NCBI GenBank assembly: GCA_029248525.1
Contig: JAQWJE010000057.1
Location: forward strand, 62,001-126,000
Reading direction: 5' to 3'
DNA: 64,000 bases
DNA from: Candidatus Binatia bacterium
GTDB taxonomy: Bacteria > Desulfobacterota > Binatia > UBA12015
How positions within the stretch are numbered: position 1 is the stretch's first letter; the number at the start of each line of letters is the position of its first letter. Of the stretch, positions 35,784 to 45,182 are shown one piece after another. The position numbers and the translations under genes are program-made. The notes under the pieces were generated by a model. That model had not been told where the DNA came from. It did not search any database and saw only the letters and a list, made by a program, of their open reading frames with translations.

Positions 35784-36866
35784 TCAGGCAGCCGGCGGGC
35801 GCGTCCAGAGCAGCAATGCGAGACTTGCCAACGCGTAGGGCAGAAACGAGAGCGGGTAGGCCATTAGCGTGGCCGCGACCAACCCACAGATGGCGACGGC
35901 CTCGGCCAGAGACCACGTGATGACGCCGCTTGTCGCGACAACGCCCGAAGGCCCCGCCATCGCCTCGCGTCCCCCGCTGCGGTGATACATGACAAGGGCC
36001 AGCGCCCCGAAAACTACCGCGATCAGGGGCATGGATGTGAGCAATGCTTCGGGCGGGTTTTTTGGCCCCTCGGAGGTGCGAAAAAACAAAAACGCGCCGT
36101 AGACGACCAGACTTGCCGGGAAGAACCACCAGAGCGTGCTTGCAGGCACCTGCTGGCTGCCTTCGCTTGCGTTATCCGGCATCGAGCCGGCGGCGTCCGT
36201 CAAGCCGGTGTCATGAGCGAGAGTGTCAGGATCGCGGGTTTTGGTTTTCGCCCGTTTGGTCTTCCATTTCGCGTACAGGTCGGGAAGGTGCCAGAAATAT
36301 AAGGCGAAGCCTAGTGACCGCAGAAAAGCGTCGAGAGGGTACTGTTCCCCAAGAGACGTCGCGGCTTCCGCTCCGATGACCAACAGTCCGCCCGTCATAG
36401 GATCCTTGAGTATTTGGGAAGTTGTGCGGTTGATCAGAAAATATAACGGAAGTGTGGCTCCGCACATAAATCCGAGAACTGAAAGACTGACCCGCAACGG
36501 AGATACGTTCAGCGTGGTCAAGACTACCCCCGAGACACACAGAACGATGATCATTGGTGGTGTCAGTACCCCGAGCGAAAAAGCCCATGGTCTCTCCATA
36601 TGCGGCAGATGCGATGAGCAATTTTCAAGGGTAAACACGCCCATTGCGATCGCCACGATAGGGGCCAGCAGGCAAACGACTTTTACGCCAAATGAGGACT
36701 CCGGGAAATCAAGCGCGTCGATCACTCCCATCAGTCCGATCAGTCCGATCATGACAAAACCGCGGTAGCCGCGGATGCCCTCGCGCAGCCCGGCGTTCCA
36801 CGCTTCGACCCGAGTCATGTTCGCGCCCGCGTCGATTGGCGGTGAGGAGTTCTCGGGCATCGACAT
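35784..36866 (-). CDS. Polytopic membrane protein of unknown function
   Basis: 360 aa from ATG 36866 (ATG 36860 also possible). About eight hydrophobic segments, with a short charged loop near residues 210-245 (KWKTKRAKTKTRDPD). The first half contains GYRGFVMIGLIGLMGVIDALDF and the last quarter a cluster of Ala/Leu helices. I do not recognise the family. Convergent with dacB, 38 bases apart, and 70 or more bases from the protease gene on its other side. Confidence 0.75.
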   Translation of the reverse strand: MSMPENSSPPIDAGANMTRVEAWNAGLREGIRGYRGFVMIGLIGLMGVIDALDFPESSFGVKVVCLLAPIVAIAMGVFTLENCSSHLPHMERPWAFSLGVLTPPMIIVLCVSGVVLTTLNVSPLRVSLSVLGFMCGATLPLYFLINRTTSQILKDPMTGGLLVIGAEAATSLGEQYPLDAFLRSLGFALYFWHLPDLYAKWKTKRAKTKTRDPDTLAHDTGLTDAAGSMPDNASEGSQQVPASTLWWFFPASLVVYGAFLFFRTSEGPKNPPEALLTSMPLIAVVFGALALVMYHRSGGREAMAGPSGVVATSGVITWSLAEAVAICGLVAATLMAYPLSFLPYALASLALLLWTRPPAA

Positions 36867-37086
36867 CGATCGGATTGTGGAAGGAAACGCATGCGGTGTC
36901 GAGAAAAAATTCCCGCAGCGGAGCAAGTGCCGGCAGGATCAGCCGTGGATGTGGCACAGGCCATGCCGCGTGAGGGATGCCGGTGCGGCATGCCTCGCGC
37001 GGCAGTCCTCGCGTCTCACTCCTCGCTCCTCGCGCCAGGACCTTCCCTTCAGGTCCTCTGGCGTCTGGAAATGAGCGACTCCGGCC

Positions 37087-39018
37087 TTAGCGGCACTTCT
37101 TGGTCGTGCCCTTGATATTGTCGGTGCAATCGCCCGGTGCGAACTCATAGTCGCCACAGGTGCTTTGCATATCGCTGGCCATCTCGCCCAGAGCAATCGT
37201 GCCCCGAAACGGTCCGACCAGATTTCCGCCCAGAGCAGATTTCTTGGCCTTGACGGTGAAGCGGATCTTTCCGGTCTTGGCGCGTTTGTCGATGAATTTC
37301 ACCGTCAGCCTCTCGGGCTTGCCCGACATGCAGGGTCCGCCATCAAAGTCGCCGGTCTTGTTCCGGTAGGTAAACGTGGTGCCTTGTTTGTTGACCGTCC
37401 AACCGTCATTGGGGTGACAGCCGATGCCGGTCGGCCCCGGCGGGATCGGCGTCGTGTCATGGCTCAGGTCGAGGATCCGCGCATGGGCGTTGCCGATGTC
37501 CTGAACAATGATTTGCGCGCCGGTGGCGATCGGGTCCAGGCTGATTGAGTTGCCGCCTCCGGGGAATACCAGATCGCCCGTGAAGGTCAGGCTCTGGTCC
37601 CCATCCGGGCGGTCGATTCGGCTCAGCGTCAGGCGCGCGTTGGTGGCAATGCCGGATCCAGTGCAAGGGTCGCTTTGACAACCGCAGCCGCTGCATTCAC
37701 CGGGGCAGGCGGCATCGCTGGTGCCATCGCAGACCTCGCCTGTCTCGACCACATTGTTGCCACAGACGGGCGCCGGACACGTACAATCGACCTGGCAGAG
37801 GCCCGAGCAGCTATCGGCGTCCGTGCCATCGCAGTCTTCGCCCCATTCGCGGATATTGTTGCCGCAGACCGTGTCGGTGTCGGCGAATTCCGTGGCGGTA
37901 ATCTGGTACTCGCCTGAACCCGAGGTGCGCCGGACCAGAATATGCCAATCGTCGGCCGCGGTATTATCGAAAATGCAGGTGCCGTGCGGGCCGCTCCCGT
38001 CGCGCGCGCAATCGTTGATGCTCGTCGTGGCGGCCGCCCCTTGGCGGACATAGAGGTCGGCGTTGAATAGGCCGTCATCAGCACTGTTGAGCGAGATGCG
38101 CAATTGATCGGCGGGGATGGTCGTGGTCAGGACATGGTTGGCCACGGTGTTGCCGCCGCCGAGCTGCCCCTCGAATCCGGTCACGGCGACCTCATTGTCG
38201 CCCACCACAGGCAGCGCACTGCAGTTGCTTATGGGGTCGGCCCCCAGATGTTGCCGGATGAACGTGCGGTAGTTGTAGACATTGGCGTCATAGCTGGAAT
38301 CCGTAGCAAGGCAGCTGAAGTTGTTGCCGCCCGAGGTAATGCCGACGACGGTCGTGCCGGCACCCAGATCCATGAACAGGGGTCCGCCCGAGTCTCCGTT
38401 GCAGGTATTGGAATCGTCGCCGGGTGCGCCAACCGGATTCTCATACTGCCAGCACACCAGCTGGTTTCGGTTCCGGCCGATATCGGCGCAGTCAATCGTC
38501 TGGACGGTGCCCCAACGTTTGACTCCGTAGTCGTCGCTGTTGCCACCGCTGCGCCCGAAGCCCGCAATCAGCCCGGCGGTCCCGATATGGTTGTTGGGAT
38601 TGATGTCATTGAGAGGAATCGGCTCGATCCCGGTGACCGTCTCCCCGAGCGAGAGCACCGCGACGTCTGCCTTCGGAAACACGTAGGAGGGGTGTGAGTT
38701 GATGCTCGTGACCGAGAAGGTGCCGGCGTGCTGAAAGTACACCTGATATCCAGCTGGATTACTGTTGCCTTCGACGCAATGGGCTGCGGTCAGAAAGGTG
38801 TTGCAGCCGATCAGCGTGCCGCTGCACCAGCTCGACGCCGTATCGGCATCGCCTCCGACCAGAAGAGCTCCGGTTGCCGGAAAGTCGCTGGTATTGAGGC
38901 CGTTGACGATGCGCGCCTGGATGGGCTCGGCCGCGGCTGAGAGGGCTCCCATGCCGAGCCAGCCGATGGCCAGCAGGAGTAGGTTGCGCCATCGGGTCGT
39001 TGTCTTTCGGATTTGCAA
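37087..39018 (-). CDS. Secreted trypsin-like serine protease with DUF4215-type repeats
   Basis: No ATG lies near the signal peptide. I place the start at TTG 39018, eleven bases after GGAGG; GTG 39030 is the alternative. 643 aa: signal peptide, S1 domain with His in LTAAHC, Asp in KADVAVLSL and Ser in GDSGGP, then a beta sandwich (TGFEGQLGGGN), two Cys-rich CGNN...GE.CDG repeats like DUF4215, and a C-terminal beta domain. It probably acts outside the cell. It follows the STN-like gene by about 106 bases. Confidence 0.88.
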   Translation of the reverse strand: MQIRKTTTRWRNLLLLAIGWLGMGALSAAAEPIQARIVNGLNTSDFPATGALLVGGDADTASSWCSGTLIGCNTFLTAAHCVEGNSNPAGYQVYFQHAGTFSVTSINSHPSYVFPKADVAVLSLGETVTGIEPIPLNDINPNNHIGTAGLIAGFGRSGGNSDDYGVKRWGTVQTIDCADIGRNRNQLVCWQYENPVGAPGDDSNTCNGDSGGPLFMDLGAGTTVVGITSGGNNFSCLATDSSYDANVYNYRTFIRQHLGADPISNCSALPVVGDNEVAVTGFEGQLGGGNTVANHVLTTTIPADQLRISLNSADDGLFNADLYVRQGAAATTSINDCARDGSGPHGTCIFDNTAADDWHILVRRTSGSGEYQITATEFADTDTVCGNNIREWGEDCDGTDADSCSGLCQVDCTCPAPVCGNNVVETGEVCDGTSDAACPGECSGCGCQSDPCTGSGIATNARLTLSRIDRPDGDQSLTFTGDLVFPGGGNSISLDPIATGAQIIVQDIGNAHARILDLSHDTTPIPPGPTGIGCHPNDGWTVNKQGTTFTYRNKTGDFDGGPCMSGKPERLTVKFIDKRAKTGKIRFTVKAKKSALGGNLVGPFRGTIALGEMASDMQSTCGDYEFAPGDCTDNIKGTTKKCR

Positions 39019-39124
39019 AAAAGAGGTCACCTCCCGAGGATCTAATGGGAAACTTCTTTTGGCAACTCTTTTTTTGACCCGACAAGAGTCGCTGAGGGTG
39101 GAAAACAGCTTCGACGCTGTGGCC

Positions 39125-39841
39125 CTACTCTTCGTTGGCGCGAAATTCGGCCTGCAAAGCCTGACGAATCTCATCTGCATCCGCCGGATCGAGGCTGTCG
39201 AGCAAGGTGTCGAATTCCTCATCGGGGTCAGCGAAGTCCTGTGGATTGGCAAGTTCCCCGGGATCTCCCGTCAGAGTTTCCGTCGGGGAACTTGCACCTC
39301 TCGCGGCTGGTGCGTCGCGGGTCTCTCGAGATGCGGGCTTCGCATCAGGCCCCGCCAGAGGGGATGCTCCCCGACCGCGGGTAGCTCCCGGTCGAGTCTC
39401 GGATGCCGGGCGCATCAGGATGATTTTGGCAATTTTCCCCTGCGCTTCGGGATTCTCGCTACCGGCGTATACGATCAGGTGATTCTGCTTGGCCAGCAGC
39501 GATTGCAGAGCCTCCGGGAGAGGCTGGTTTTCGACTGAAAATATCGCGAGGGTTTCGGCGACACCGGTGGCGTCGACCACTTCGAAGTTCGCTTTTGCTG
39601 CGATCGCCTTGAGGATGCGCGCCACGCTGACTTCTTCGGCTTCGATGGTGAATCCATCGGCGGATTCCGTGACCTCCAAAAAACTCTCGGCAGATGCCGG
39701 GGGCGCGGAGAGCAGGGCGAGCAGCAGACCTCCACAGCATGCCAGATGCCGCACGACTGAGGCGATCGGGCCATTGGCCGTTCGCCTGCCGGAGGCGGTT
39801 GGTCGTACCCGAGTCCGGGCATTTGGGGCAGATCTCATCAT
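39125..39841 (-). CDS. Exported protein with STN/secretin-N-like domain
   Basis: Start at ATG 39841 or 39838; the longer frame is a shadow of the FrnE gene. 238 aa. A membrane segment (LACCGGLLLALLSAPPASA) is followed at about 65-125 by SVARILKAIAAKANFEVVD and PLPEALQSLLAKQNHLIVYAG, the beta-alpha-beta pattern of STN domains in secretins and TonB receptors. The C-terminal half is disordered and Pro/Asp/Glu rich. It may be a partner of a secretion system; the adjoining protease would be a natural cargo (inference). Confidence 0.72.
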   Translation of the reverse strand: MMRSAPNARTRVRPTASGRRTANGPIASVVRHLACCGGLLLALLSAPPASAESFLEVTESADGFTIEAEEVSVARILKAIAAKANFEVVDATGVAETLAIFSVENQPLPEALQSLLAKQNHLIVYAGSENPEAQGKIAKIILMRPASETRPGATRGRGASPLAGPDAKPASRETRDAPAARGASSPTETLTGDPGELANPQDFADPDEEFDTLLDSLDPADADEIRQALQAEFRANEE

Positions 39842-39894
39842 CACGGGGCGAGCTTGTTGCGAAAATCTAGCAGCTTTTTGGGGGTATTGGGAAG

Positions 39895-40506
39895 CTAGGG
39901 GAGGTGTCTTTCCACCCAGCGGCGGTACATCGCGTAGGGTAATGCGCCGGTCACGAAAGCCGGGTTTTTGGCGAGGCGCGCTGCGGGTACGCCGGTCAAC
40001 CCAAGCGCCAGAGCTTCGGCATGTTCGCTTTGGATGGCCTCGATCAAGGCCGGGTTGTTCAGTTCCGGAAAGGTTTCTGCTGGAAGTCCTGCATGCGCCC
40101 ATAAATCGGATAGAACCTCGTGGCTGCTGATGTCCCGGCTTTGAGAAAAGTAGGCAGAGAGAAGGTTGTCGTGAAGCGTTTTTGCACCCGCCGAGGAGAT
40201 CGTCTCGGCAGCCTTGGCGGCGATATGTGCGGGGATACTGTGCGAGGGGGGGGGAGCATCACCGGTCCAAGTCCGGAATTGCCCGGCGTCTTCTTCAGCC
40301 GCAGGCCGTTGCCATCCGCGGGTATATTCTCGAAAGCGCTCGGAGTCTCGCCCGGATCGAGGTTCGGGCCGCAGCAGGTAGGTGCGCCAATGAATGTCGA
40401 TCTGGTCGCCAAACTCGCGCTCCAGCCGCCGCATACGCACGCTGAAGTTAAAGCACCAGGGGCAGAGAAAGTCGGAGTAGGCAATGATCTCGAGCGGTGC
40501 CGGCAT
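39895..40506 (-). CDS. DsbA-family FrnE-like protein
   Basis: Start at ATG 40506. 203 aa thioredoxin-fold protein without a signal peptide. The N-terminal CPWC active site ([11 protein letters not shown]) and C-terminal [20 protein letters not shown] (cis-Pro loop) match the FrnE/2-hydroxychromene isomerase subfamily of cytosolic DsbA-like oxidoreductases. It is divergent from the SCP-x thiolase gene with a 126-base gap that contains the hairpin GGGTTTCC/GGAAAACCC at 40589-40611. Confidence 0.9.
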   Translation of the reverse strand: MPAPLEIIAYSDFLCPWCFNFSVRMRRLEREFGDQIDIHWRTYLLRPEPRSGRDSERFREYTRGWQRPAAEEDAGQFRTWTGDAPPPSHSIPAHIAAKAAETISSAGAKTLHDNLLSAYFSQSRDISSHEVLSDLWAHAGLPAETFPELNNPALIEAIQSEHAEALALGLTGVPAARLAKNPAFVTGALPYAMYRRWVERHLP

Positions 40507-40632
40507 ACACCTACCATAGCCTGCGTCCTGTCCGGGATGCGAGCAGGGTTTGCGGCTGAGGAGAGGGTTTGCTGTCGTTTCCGGAGTCGGGTTTCCCCGG
40601 TCGGAAAACCCCGAAGAAGCGAGGAGAATCGT

Positions 40633-41823
40633 ATGGGACGAAAAGCATATGTTGTCGGCGTCGGTATGACGAAGTTCGAGAAGCCCTTCAGCAAGGAATG
40701 GGACTATCCGGATATGGCAAAGGAAGCTGGTGAAAATGCACTGGCAGATGCCGGAATCCGGTACGATCAAATCGAGCAGGTCGCTGTCGGGTATTGCTTC
40801 GGAGACTCGACCACCGGGCAACGCGCGGTCTATGGCCTCGGACTTACGGGCGTGCCGATCTACAACGTGAACAACAACTGCTCGACCGGATCGACGGCCC
40901 TGCTGATGGCCAAGCAATTTATCGAGGGCGGTATCGCAGATTGCGCCCTCGCTCTCGGTTTCGAGAAAATGGAGAAAGGTTCACTCGGGACCAAATACAC
41001 CGACCGCACCAACCCGATGGACAAGCAATTCGGGCTGATGGTCGAGCTCCGCGGATTCGAGTCCGGCCCCCCTGCGGCCCAGATCTTCGGGAACGCAGGT
41101 CGTGAGCATATGGAAAAGTACGGCACCAAGCCGGAGCACTTTGCCAAAATCGGCTGGAAAAACCACAAGCACTCGGTCAACAACCCCTACTCGCAGTTTC
41201 AGGACGAGTATTCGTTGGCGGATATCGAGGCGGCGCCGATGGTGCACGATCCTCTTACCAAGTTGATGTGTTGTCCGACCTCGGATGGTTCCGGGGCTGC
41301 GATTGTGGCCAGCGAAGACTTCGTCGAGAAGAACGGATTGTGGGACAAGGCTGTGGAAATTATCGGCATGGCGATGACCACAGATTTCCCGAGCACATTC
41401 GATGAGAAAAGCTGCATCAAGTTGATTGGCTACGATATGACCGCAAAGGCCGCCCAGCAGGTATACGAGCAATCGGGGTTTGGTCCCGAAGACGTCGATG
41501 TGGTCGAGTTGCATGATTGCTTTGCCGCAAATGAGTTGATCACCTACGAAGGTCTCGGTCTTTGTGCCGAGGGTAAAGCCGGTGAGGCGATCGACGAGGG
41601 GCGGTTTACCTATGGCGGCAAAACCATCGTGAACCCCTCTGGCGGCCTGATCTCCAAAGGCCACCCTCTGGGAGCGACCGGTCTGGCGCAATGTGCCGAG
41701 TTGAATTGGCAATTGCGCGGGCAAGCCGATGCGCGCCAAGTGGATGGGGCGACGGTCGCTTTGCAGCATAATCTCGGTTTGGGTGGTGCTGCGGTCGTGG
41801 CGATGTACAAGAAGGCGAGATGA
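40633..41823 (+). CDS. SCP-x-type thiolase (acetyl/propionyl-CoA acyltransferase)
   Basis: 396 aa, ATG behind GAGGAG. A complete SCP-x thiolase: nucleophilic Cys in [18 protein letters not shown], and the C-terminal [10 protein letters not shown] loop. This contrasts with the two Cys-less paralogues at 21.5-23.7 kb. It performs the thiolytic last step of beta-oxidation of branched or sterol-derived acyl-CoA. The frame opens upstream to 40120 but that part is antisense to the FrnE gene. Its stop overlaps the ATG of the propeller lipoprotein. Confidence 0.94.
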   Translation: MGRKAYVVGVGMTKFEKPFSKEWDYPDMAKEAGENALADAGIRYDQIEQVAVGYCFGDSTTGQRAVYGLGLTGVPIYNVNNNCSTGSTALLMAKQFIEGGIADCALALGFEKMEKGSLGTKYTDRTNPMDKQFGLMVELRGFESGPPAAQIFGNAGREHMEKYGTKPEHFAKIGWKNHKHSVNNPYSQFQDEYSLADIEAAPMVHDPLTKLMCCPTSDGSGAAIVASEDFVEKNGLWDKAVEIIGMAMTTDFPSTFDEKSCIKLIGYDMTAKAAQQVYEQSGFGPEDVDVVELHDCFAANELITYEGLGLCAEGKAGEAIDEGRFTYGGKTIVNPSGGLISKGHPLGATGLAQCAELNWQLRGQADARQVDGATVALQHNLGLGGAAVVAMYKKAR

Positions 41824-42788
41824 AATCGCGCATACAGAAGAAGCTTTCGAGACCGATGCATCAGGCACGCCCGGAAAGCCTCGGCCTGAAAAGAGGTCTA
41901 GCCGTGCTGGTTCTGGCGATCCTACCCTTTTTTCTGACGTCGTGCGGCGGGGATTCCAAGAGTAAACCAGCGCTCAATGCCGTGGCCTGGGGCGATGACG
42001 GTTTCGTTGCTGTCGGTGAAAACGGTCATATCCTGACTTCATCGGATGGGACGGACTGGAAGTTGATCGCTGGCAAGGCTGCCCTGCCGACACTGACCAG
42101 CGTGGTCTGGACCGGGGAACTCTTTATCGCGGCCGGCGGTGGTGGGAACACCATCTGGTGGGCATCTCCGGAGGATTGGTCAACGGGAACGGTTGGTGCC
42201 GAGAACGATATTTATGGGCTGACCAACAGCCCGCAGGGCGTTCTTGCCGTCGGTGTCGGCGGTGTTGTTTTTCTCACGCAGGATGGCGTCGCCTGGGAGA
42301 GAATCGAGACCGGGATTCTGGAAACACTTCGTCAAGTTGCATGGGGCGACGACAAATATGTCGCCGTTGGCGAAGCGGGTGGAATCTGGACTTCGGCGGA
42401 CGCCCGGACCTGGGTGAAAGCCGTGCTTCCCGAGGGGGAGTTCACCCTTCTTCTCACGGTCGGATTTGGCGAGGGTCTTTTCCTCGCCTCGGGCGCGGAG
42501 GGTGTCATTCTCCAGTCTTTGGGCGGTGAAGATTGGTCGCAGAAAAGCGTGTTCGCGACGCAACCGATTTTCGGGATTACCGCCGGACAAGGCATCTTTA
42601 TTTTGGTCGGGGCAAACGGCGCCGTCCTCCAGACGGTCGACGGCTCGCGCTTCTACTCATCCGGTGTGCCGGGTGCCGAGCAGCTCAATGGCGTTACGTT
42701 CGGGAATGAGAAGTTCGTGACCGTGGGCAGCGATGAGAGGATATTTGCTTCGCTCGACGGCGTGAGCTGGGCTGAAGTTCATCGCTGA
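41820..42788 (+). CDS. BNR/YCF48-like beta-propeller lipoprotein
   Basis: 322 aa; ATG overlaps the thiolase TGA (ATGA). Signal with FFLTSCGG, lipid-attachment Cys near residue 42. Seven short repeats follow, for example [49 protein letters not shown], each with a following SSDGTDW-like strand, which is a beta-propeller. Such lipoproteins bind ligands or assemble complexes. Coupling to a cytoplasmic thiolase may be coincidental or transcript economy. Convergent with the multidomain secreted gene. Confidence 0.85.
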   Translation: MKSRIQKKLSRPMHQARPESLGLKRGLAVLVLAILPFFLTSCGGDSKSKPALNAVAWGDDGFVAVGENGHILTSSDGTDWKLIAGKAALPTLTSVVWTGELFIAAGGGGNTIWWASPEDWSTGTVGAENDIYGLTNSPQGVLAVGVGGVVFLTQDGVAWERIETGILETLRQVAWGDDKYVAVGEAGGIWTSADARTWVKAVLPEGEFTLLLTVGFGEGLFLASGAEGVILQSLGGEDWSQKSVFATQPIFGITAGQGIFILVGANGAVLQTVDGSRFYSSGVPGAEQLNGVTFGNEKFVTVGSDERIFASLDGVSWAEVHR

Positions 42789-42797
42789 GAAGCGGGG

Positions 42798-45182
42798 CTA
42801 TTCCAGGTTGATCTGGCAGGACCCGCTAACGATTGCACCGCTGCGATCTGAAACATCGGACTCGCAGCGGAAAAGATCGCTCGCGGGACGGACTCCGTTG
42901 CAGTCAAAACGGATCCTCGCCAGAGCGCCGCTGGCGATGCCTTCGGTGTCGACCAACCCGATTGCGACATGATTGCCACGGTGCGCAAAGGCGCTGATCT
43001 CCGGAATTGGTTCGCTGAGGATCTCCACCCGCGACGGAGCACTACTTGTCTCCAGCGACTCGGGCAGGCTCACATTCTCGGGATAGTATAGTCGCAGGAT
43101 CATCGCGGCCGGATCAGGTGCATCGATAGCGATTCCGACCTCCAGGCTCCCGGTGCAGTTGCCGGGTGTTGGAGCCACCGATGTCGGCGTGGGTTCTGGC
43201 GTAGGGACCAGCGTGGGCTCCGGCGTAGGCTCCGGCGTCGGTTCGGGGGTCGGTGTTGTGGGGCCTTCCGGCTGGTAGTCGATGGTTTCGAATCCCTGGC
43301 TTGATTGGGACCACTCGATTACAACGCTTTCCCCGTCGCGAGGAAAGTCGGGCAGTGCGTAGGTTCCGCGAGCCCCACGATAGAAGGGAACGCCGAGCCC
43401 GGAAACCAGAAACTCCCTTGTGGCAAAAACTTCGCCGTCGTCGCGCATCTCCAACGTATGGGCACCCGCTGTGAGAAGCCCGAAGTTCCATTGCAGGGCG
43501 TAGGCATTATTTTCATCACCACAGATCGACAAAGTATCGCGACGGGACGTTCCATAGGCTACCGGAATCGGCTCCCCCTGATCGAAGGTTGCGGTGATTT
43601 CGCCAGCATCGCATCGCCATCCGGAGACCAGCGATATGCCGCTCATGGTGCTGTTCGGAGCTGGAATCTCCAAGCTTCCCGGAGTACTTTGCGCAGGTTG
43701 CGCCAGATTTTCGAGGGGGCTCTCCGAAGCTCCGGGGTTTGCTTCGGTTTGGAGGATGCCAAACGATTGTGAGGCCGTCTGCCATCCGATACGAACGCCG
43801 CGGTCGACTGCGGGGTCAGGGAAATTTGTGAGGGTGAACTCGAGTTCGCCGGAAGTTTGTTCGTTGGAAAGGAACCTCTGCCCAAGCCTTCGGGTCTCAA
43901 AGGTGGACGAGGCGAATACGACACCGTCGTCGTACAGGCGCAGTGTATGTTGCCCATCGGCAAGGTTGCCGTAATTCCAGAGCATGACAAACGCGTTGTT
44001 CTGGTCTCCGCAGACTGTCTCGGTATCCCCGCGGGTTGTCCCGTAGGCGACTTCGAGAGGGTCGCCATCATCGAATGTCGCGGTTAACTTTCCCGCTGAG
44101 CATTTCCATCCCGAAACAATTCCGATGCCGCTCTGGATGCTGCCGGGCGACGGAATTTCCAGTGCCGAAGACGTGTTGCTGATCGCTGCGCGTCGCCCCG
44201 AAATTGCAGGCGCGAGATCGCAGTTTCCGGCTGGGCAGGGTACGTCGCCCCCCAGCGCACGATCGACGCAAAGCCAGACATCATCCGGATCGACATCCTG
44301 ATCATCGTCCATATCGCCGCATTGTTTGGCTTGGCACGGATGAGGGCCACAGGCCCCCGCGGTATCGATCCCCTTCGCAACCCGCTGCAAGGCGAGGAGG
44401 TCCTGCGCCAGCAGAGCACCATCAAAGACCGCATCGCAGCACCGACCGCAGGTGTCGCGAGAATGGATGGCCACGACGGTATCGATATCGGCTCCAGCTT
44501 TTCCCTGGCCGACGATCGGGAACTGGTTGCCCTCGTCATTGATCGAGTTTCCGGCGTCGACGATACGGATATAGCGGGCCTCCTGCAGCCCGATCGAGGC
44601 AAGGTCGAAACCATCGCCGCCAGCTTCCGGGCTTCTGGGGTCGATACCGTTGTCGGGATGGGAAAGTCCGGGGTTCAGCCCTGCGAGCCCGCGAATTCCC
44701 TCCGAGTTAAAGACCGGCGTCGCTTCGAGGTCGTTTGATGTGGCGAGGCTCCCGTCGGCATAGGTCACGGGAAAACGGTAGAAGTTGAGGCCGTCTTCGC
44801 TGGCCTCGATGTAGGCGGCCTCGCGGAATACGGCGGTAGGTGAATTGCGGAAGGCATTCTCGAAAACGCGGAAGTCATCGCCGGGAAGATCGATGATGGC
44901 GTTGTCGAGGAATCCCAGAGTCAGAGAACCTCCGGTGCCAAGCGAGAGGACGTCCAGAGATTGTGCAAACTCGCTCCCGCCTCGCGGCAGCCCAAGCACC
45001 ACGTCCGGAAGCCGCAAGCCATTCTTGATCCACCCGCCATCATTGCCCTGCTCAAATTGGGTCAGCTCATCGGCGCAGGGGTCGGCACTCGCTATCCCTG
45101 CCCCGATGAATGTCAGCACCAATGCAGCCGTGGCGACGAAGGCTCGTCGACGAAGGCTCGGGCTTGCCGCCATCGAGAACAT
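42798..45182 (-). CDS. Large secreted multidomain protein of the B12-riboswitch operon
   Basis: Start at ATG 45182, overlapping the TGA of the lipoprotein gene (TGATG). 794 aa: signal peptide 1-33; N-terminal domain about 50-245 (DVVLGLPRGG, FRVFENAFRN, SEDGLNFYRF); Cys-rich, dockerin-like stretch 245-325 (DMDDDQDVDPDDV); two 130-residue repeats at about 350-477 and 513-636 (SGIGIVSGWKC and SGISLVSGWRC, each with CGDxNNA); a PTPEP linker 645-673; a final beta domain like cohesin. Nothing catalytic seen. Second gene behind the cobalamin riboswitch, so probably corrinoid-related at the cell surface (inference). Confidence 0.85.
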   Translation of the reverse strand: MFSMAASPSLRRRAFVATAALVLTFIGAGIASADPCADELTQFEQGNDGGWIKNGLRLPDVVLGLPRGGSEFAQSLDVLSLGTGGSLTLGFLDNAIIDLPGDDFRVFENAFRNSPTAVFREAAYIEASEDGLNFYRFPVTYADGSLATSNDLEATPVFNSEGIRGLAGLNPGLSHPDNGIDPRSPEAGGDGFDLASIGLQEARYIRIVDAGNSINDEGNQFPIVGQGKAGADIDTVVAIHSRDTCGRCCDAVFDGALLAQDLLALQRVAKGIDTAGACGPHPCQAKQCGDMDDDQDVDPDDVWLCVDRALGGDVPCPAGNCDLAPAISGRRAAISNTSSALEIPSPGSIQSGIGIVSGWKCSAGKLTATFDDGDPLEVAYGTTRGDTETVCGDQNNAFVMLWNYGNLADGQHTLRLYDDGVVFASSTFETRRLGQRFLSNEQTSGELEFTLTNFPDPAVDRGVRIGWQTASQSFGILQTEANPGASESPLENLAQPAQSTPGSLEIPAPNSTMSGISLVSGWRCDAGEITATFDQGEPIPVAYGTSRRDTLSICGDENNAYALQWNFGLLTAGAHTLEMRDDGEVFATREFLVSGLGVPFYRGARGTYALPDFPRDGESVVIEWSQSSQGFETIDYQPEGPTTPTPEPTPEPTPEPTLVPTPEPTPTSVAPTPGNCTGSLEVGIAIDAPDPAAMILRLYYPENVSLPESLETSSAPSRVEILSEPIPEISAFAHRGNHVAIGLVDTEGIASGALARIRFDCNGVRPASDLFRCESDVSDRSGAIVSGSCQINLE

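Noticed and set aside
34144-36129. 661-aa minus-strand frame opposite dacB
   Set aside because: It is the complementary strand of a DacB with all three penicillin-binding motifs; composition is that of a shadow.
36960-37050. Repeated CTCGCG/CTCCTCGC words between the membrane protein and protease genes
   Set aside because: Irregular spacing and low complexity; no consistent repeat unit.
40589-40611. GGGTTTCC/GGAAAACCC hairpin in the FrnE-thiolase gap as an operator or terminator
   Set aside because: Imperfect, no T-tract, and no second copy; too little to call, noted only within the FrnE entry.
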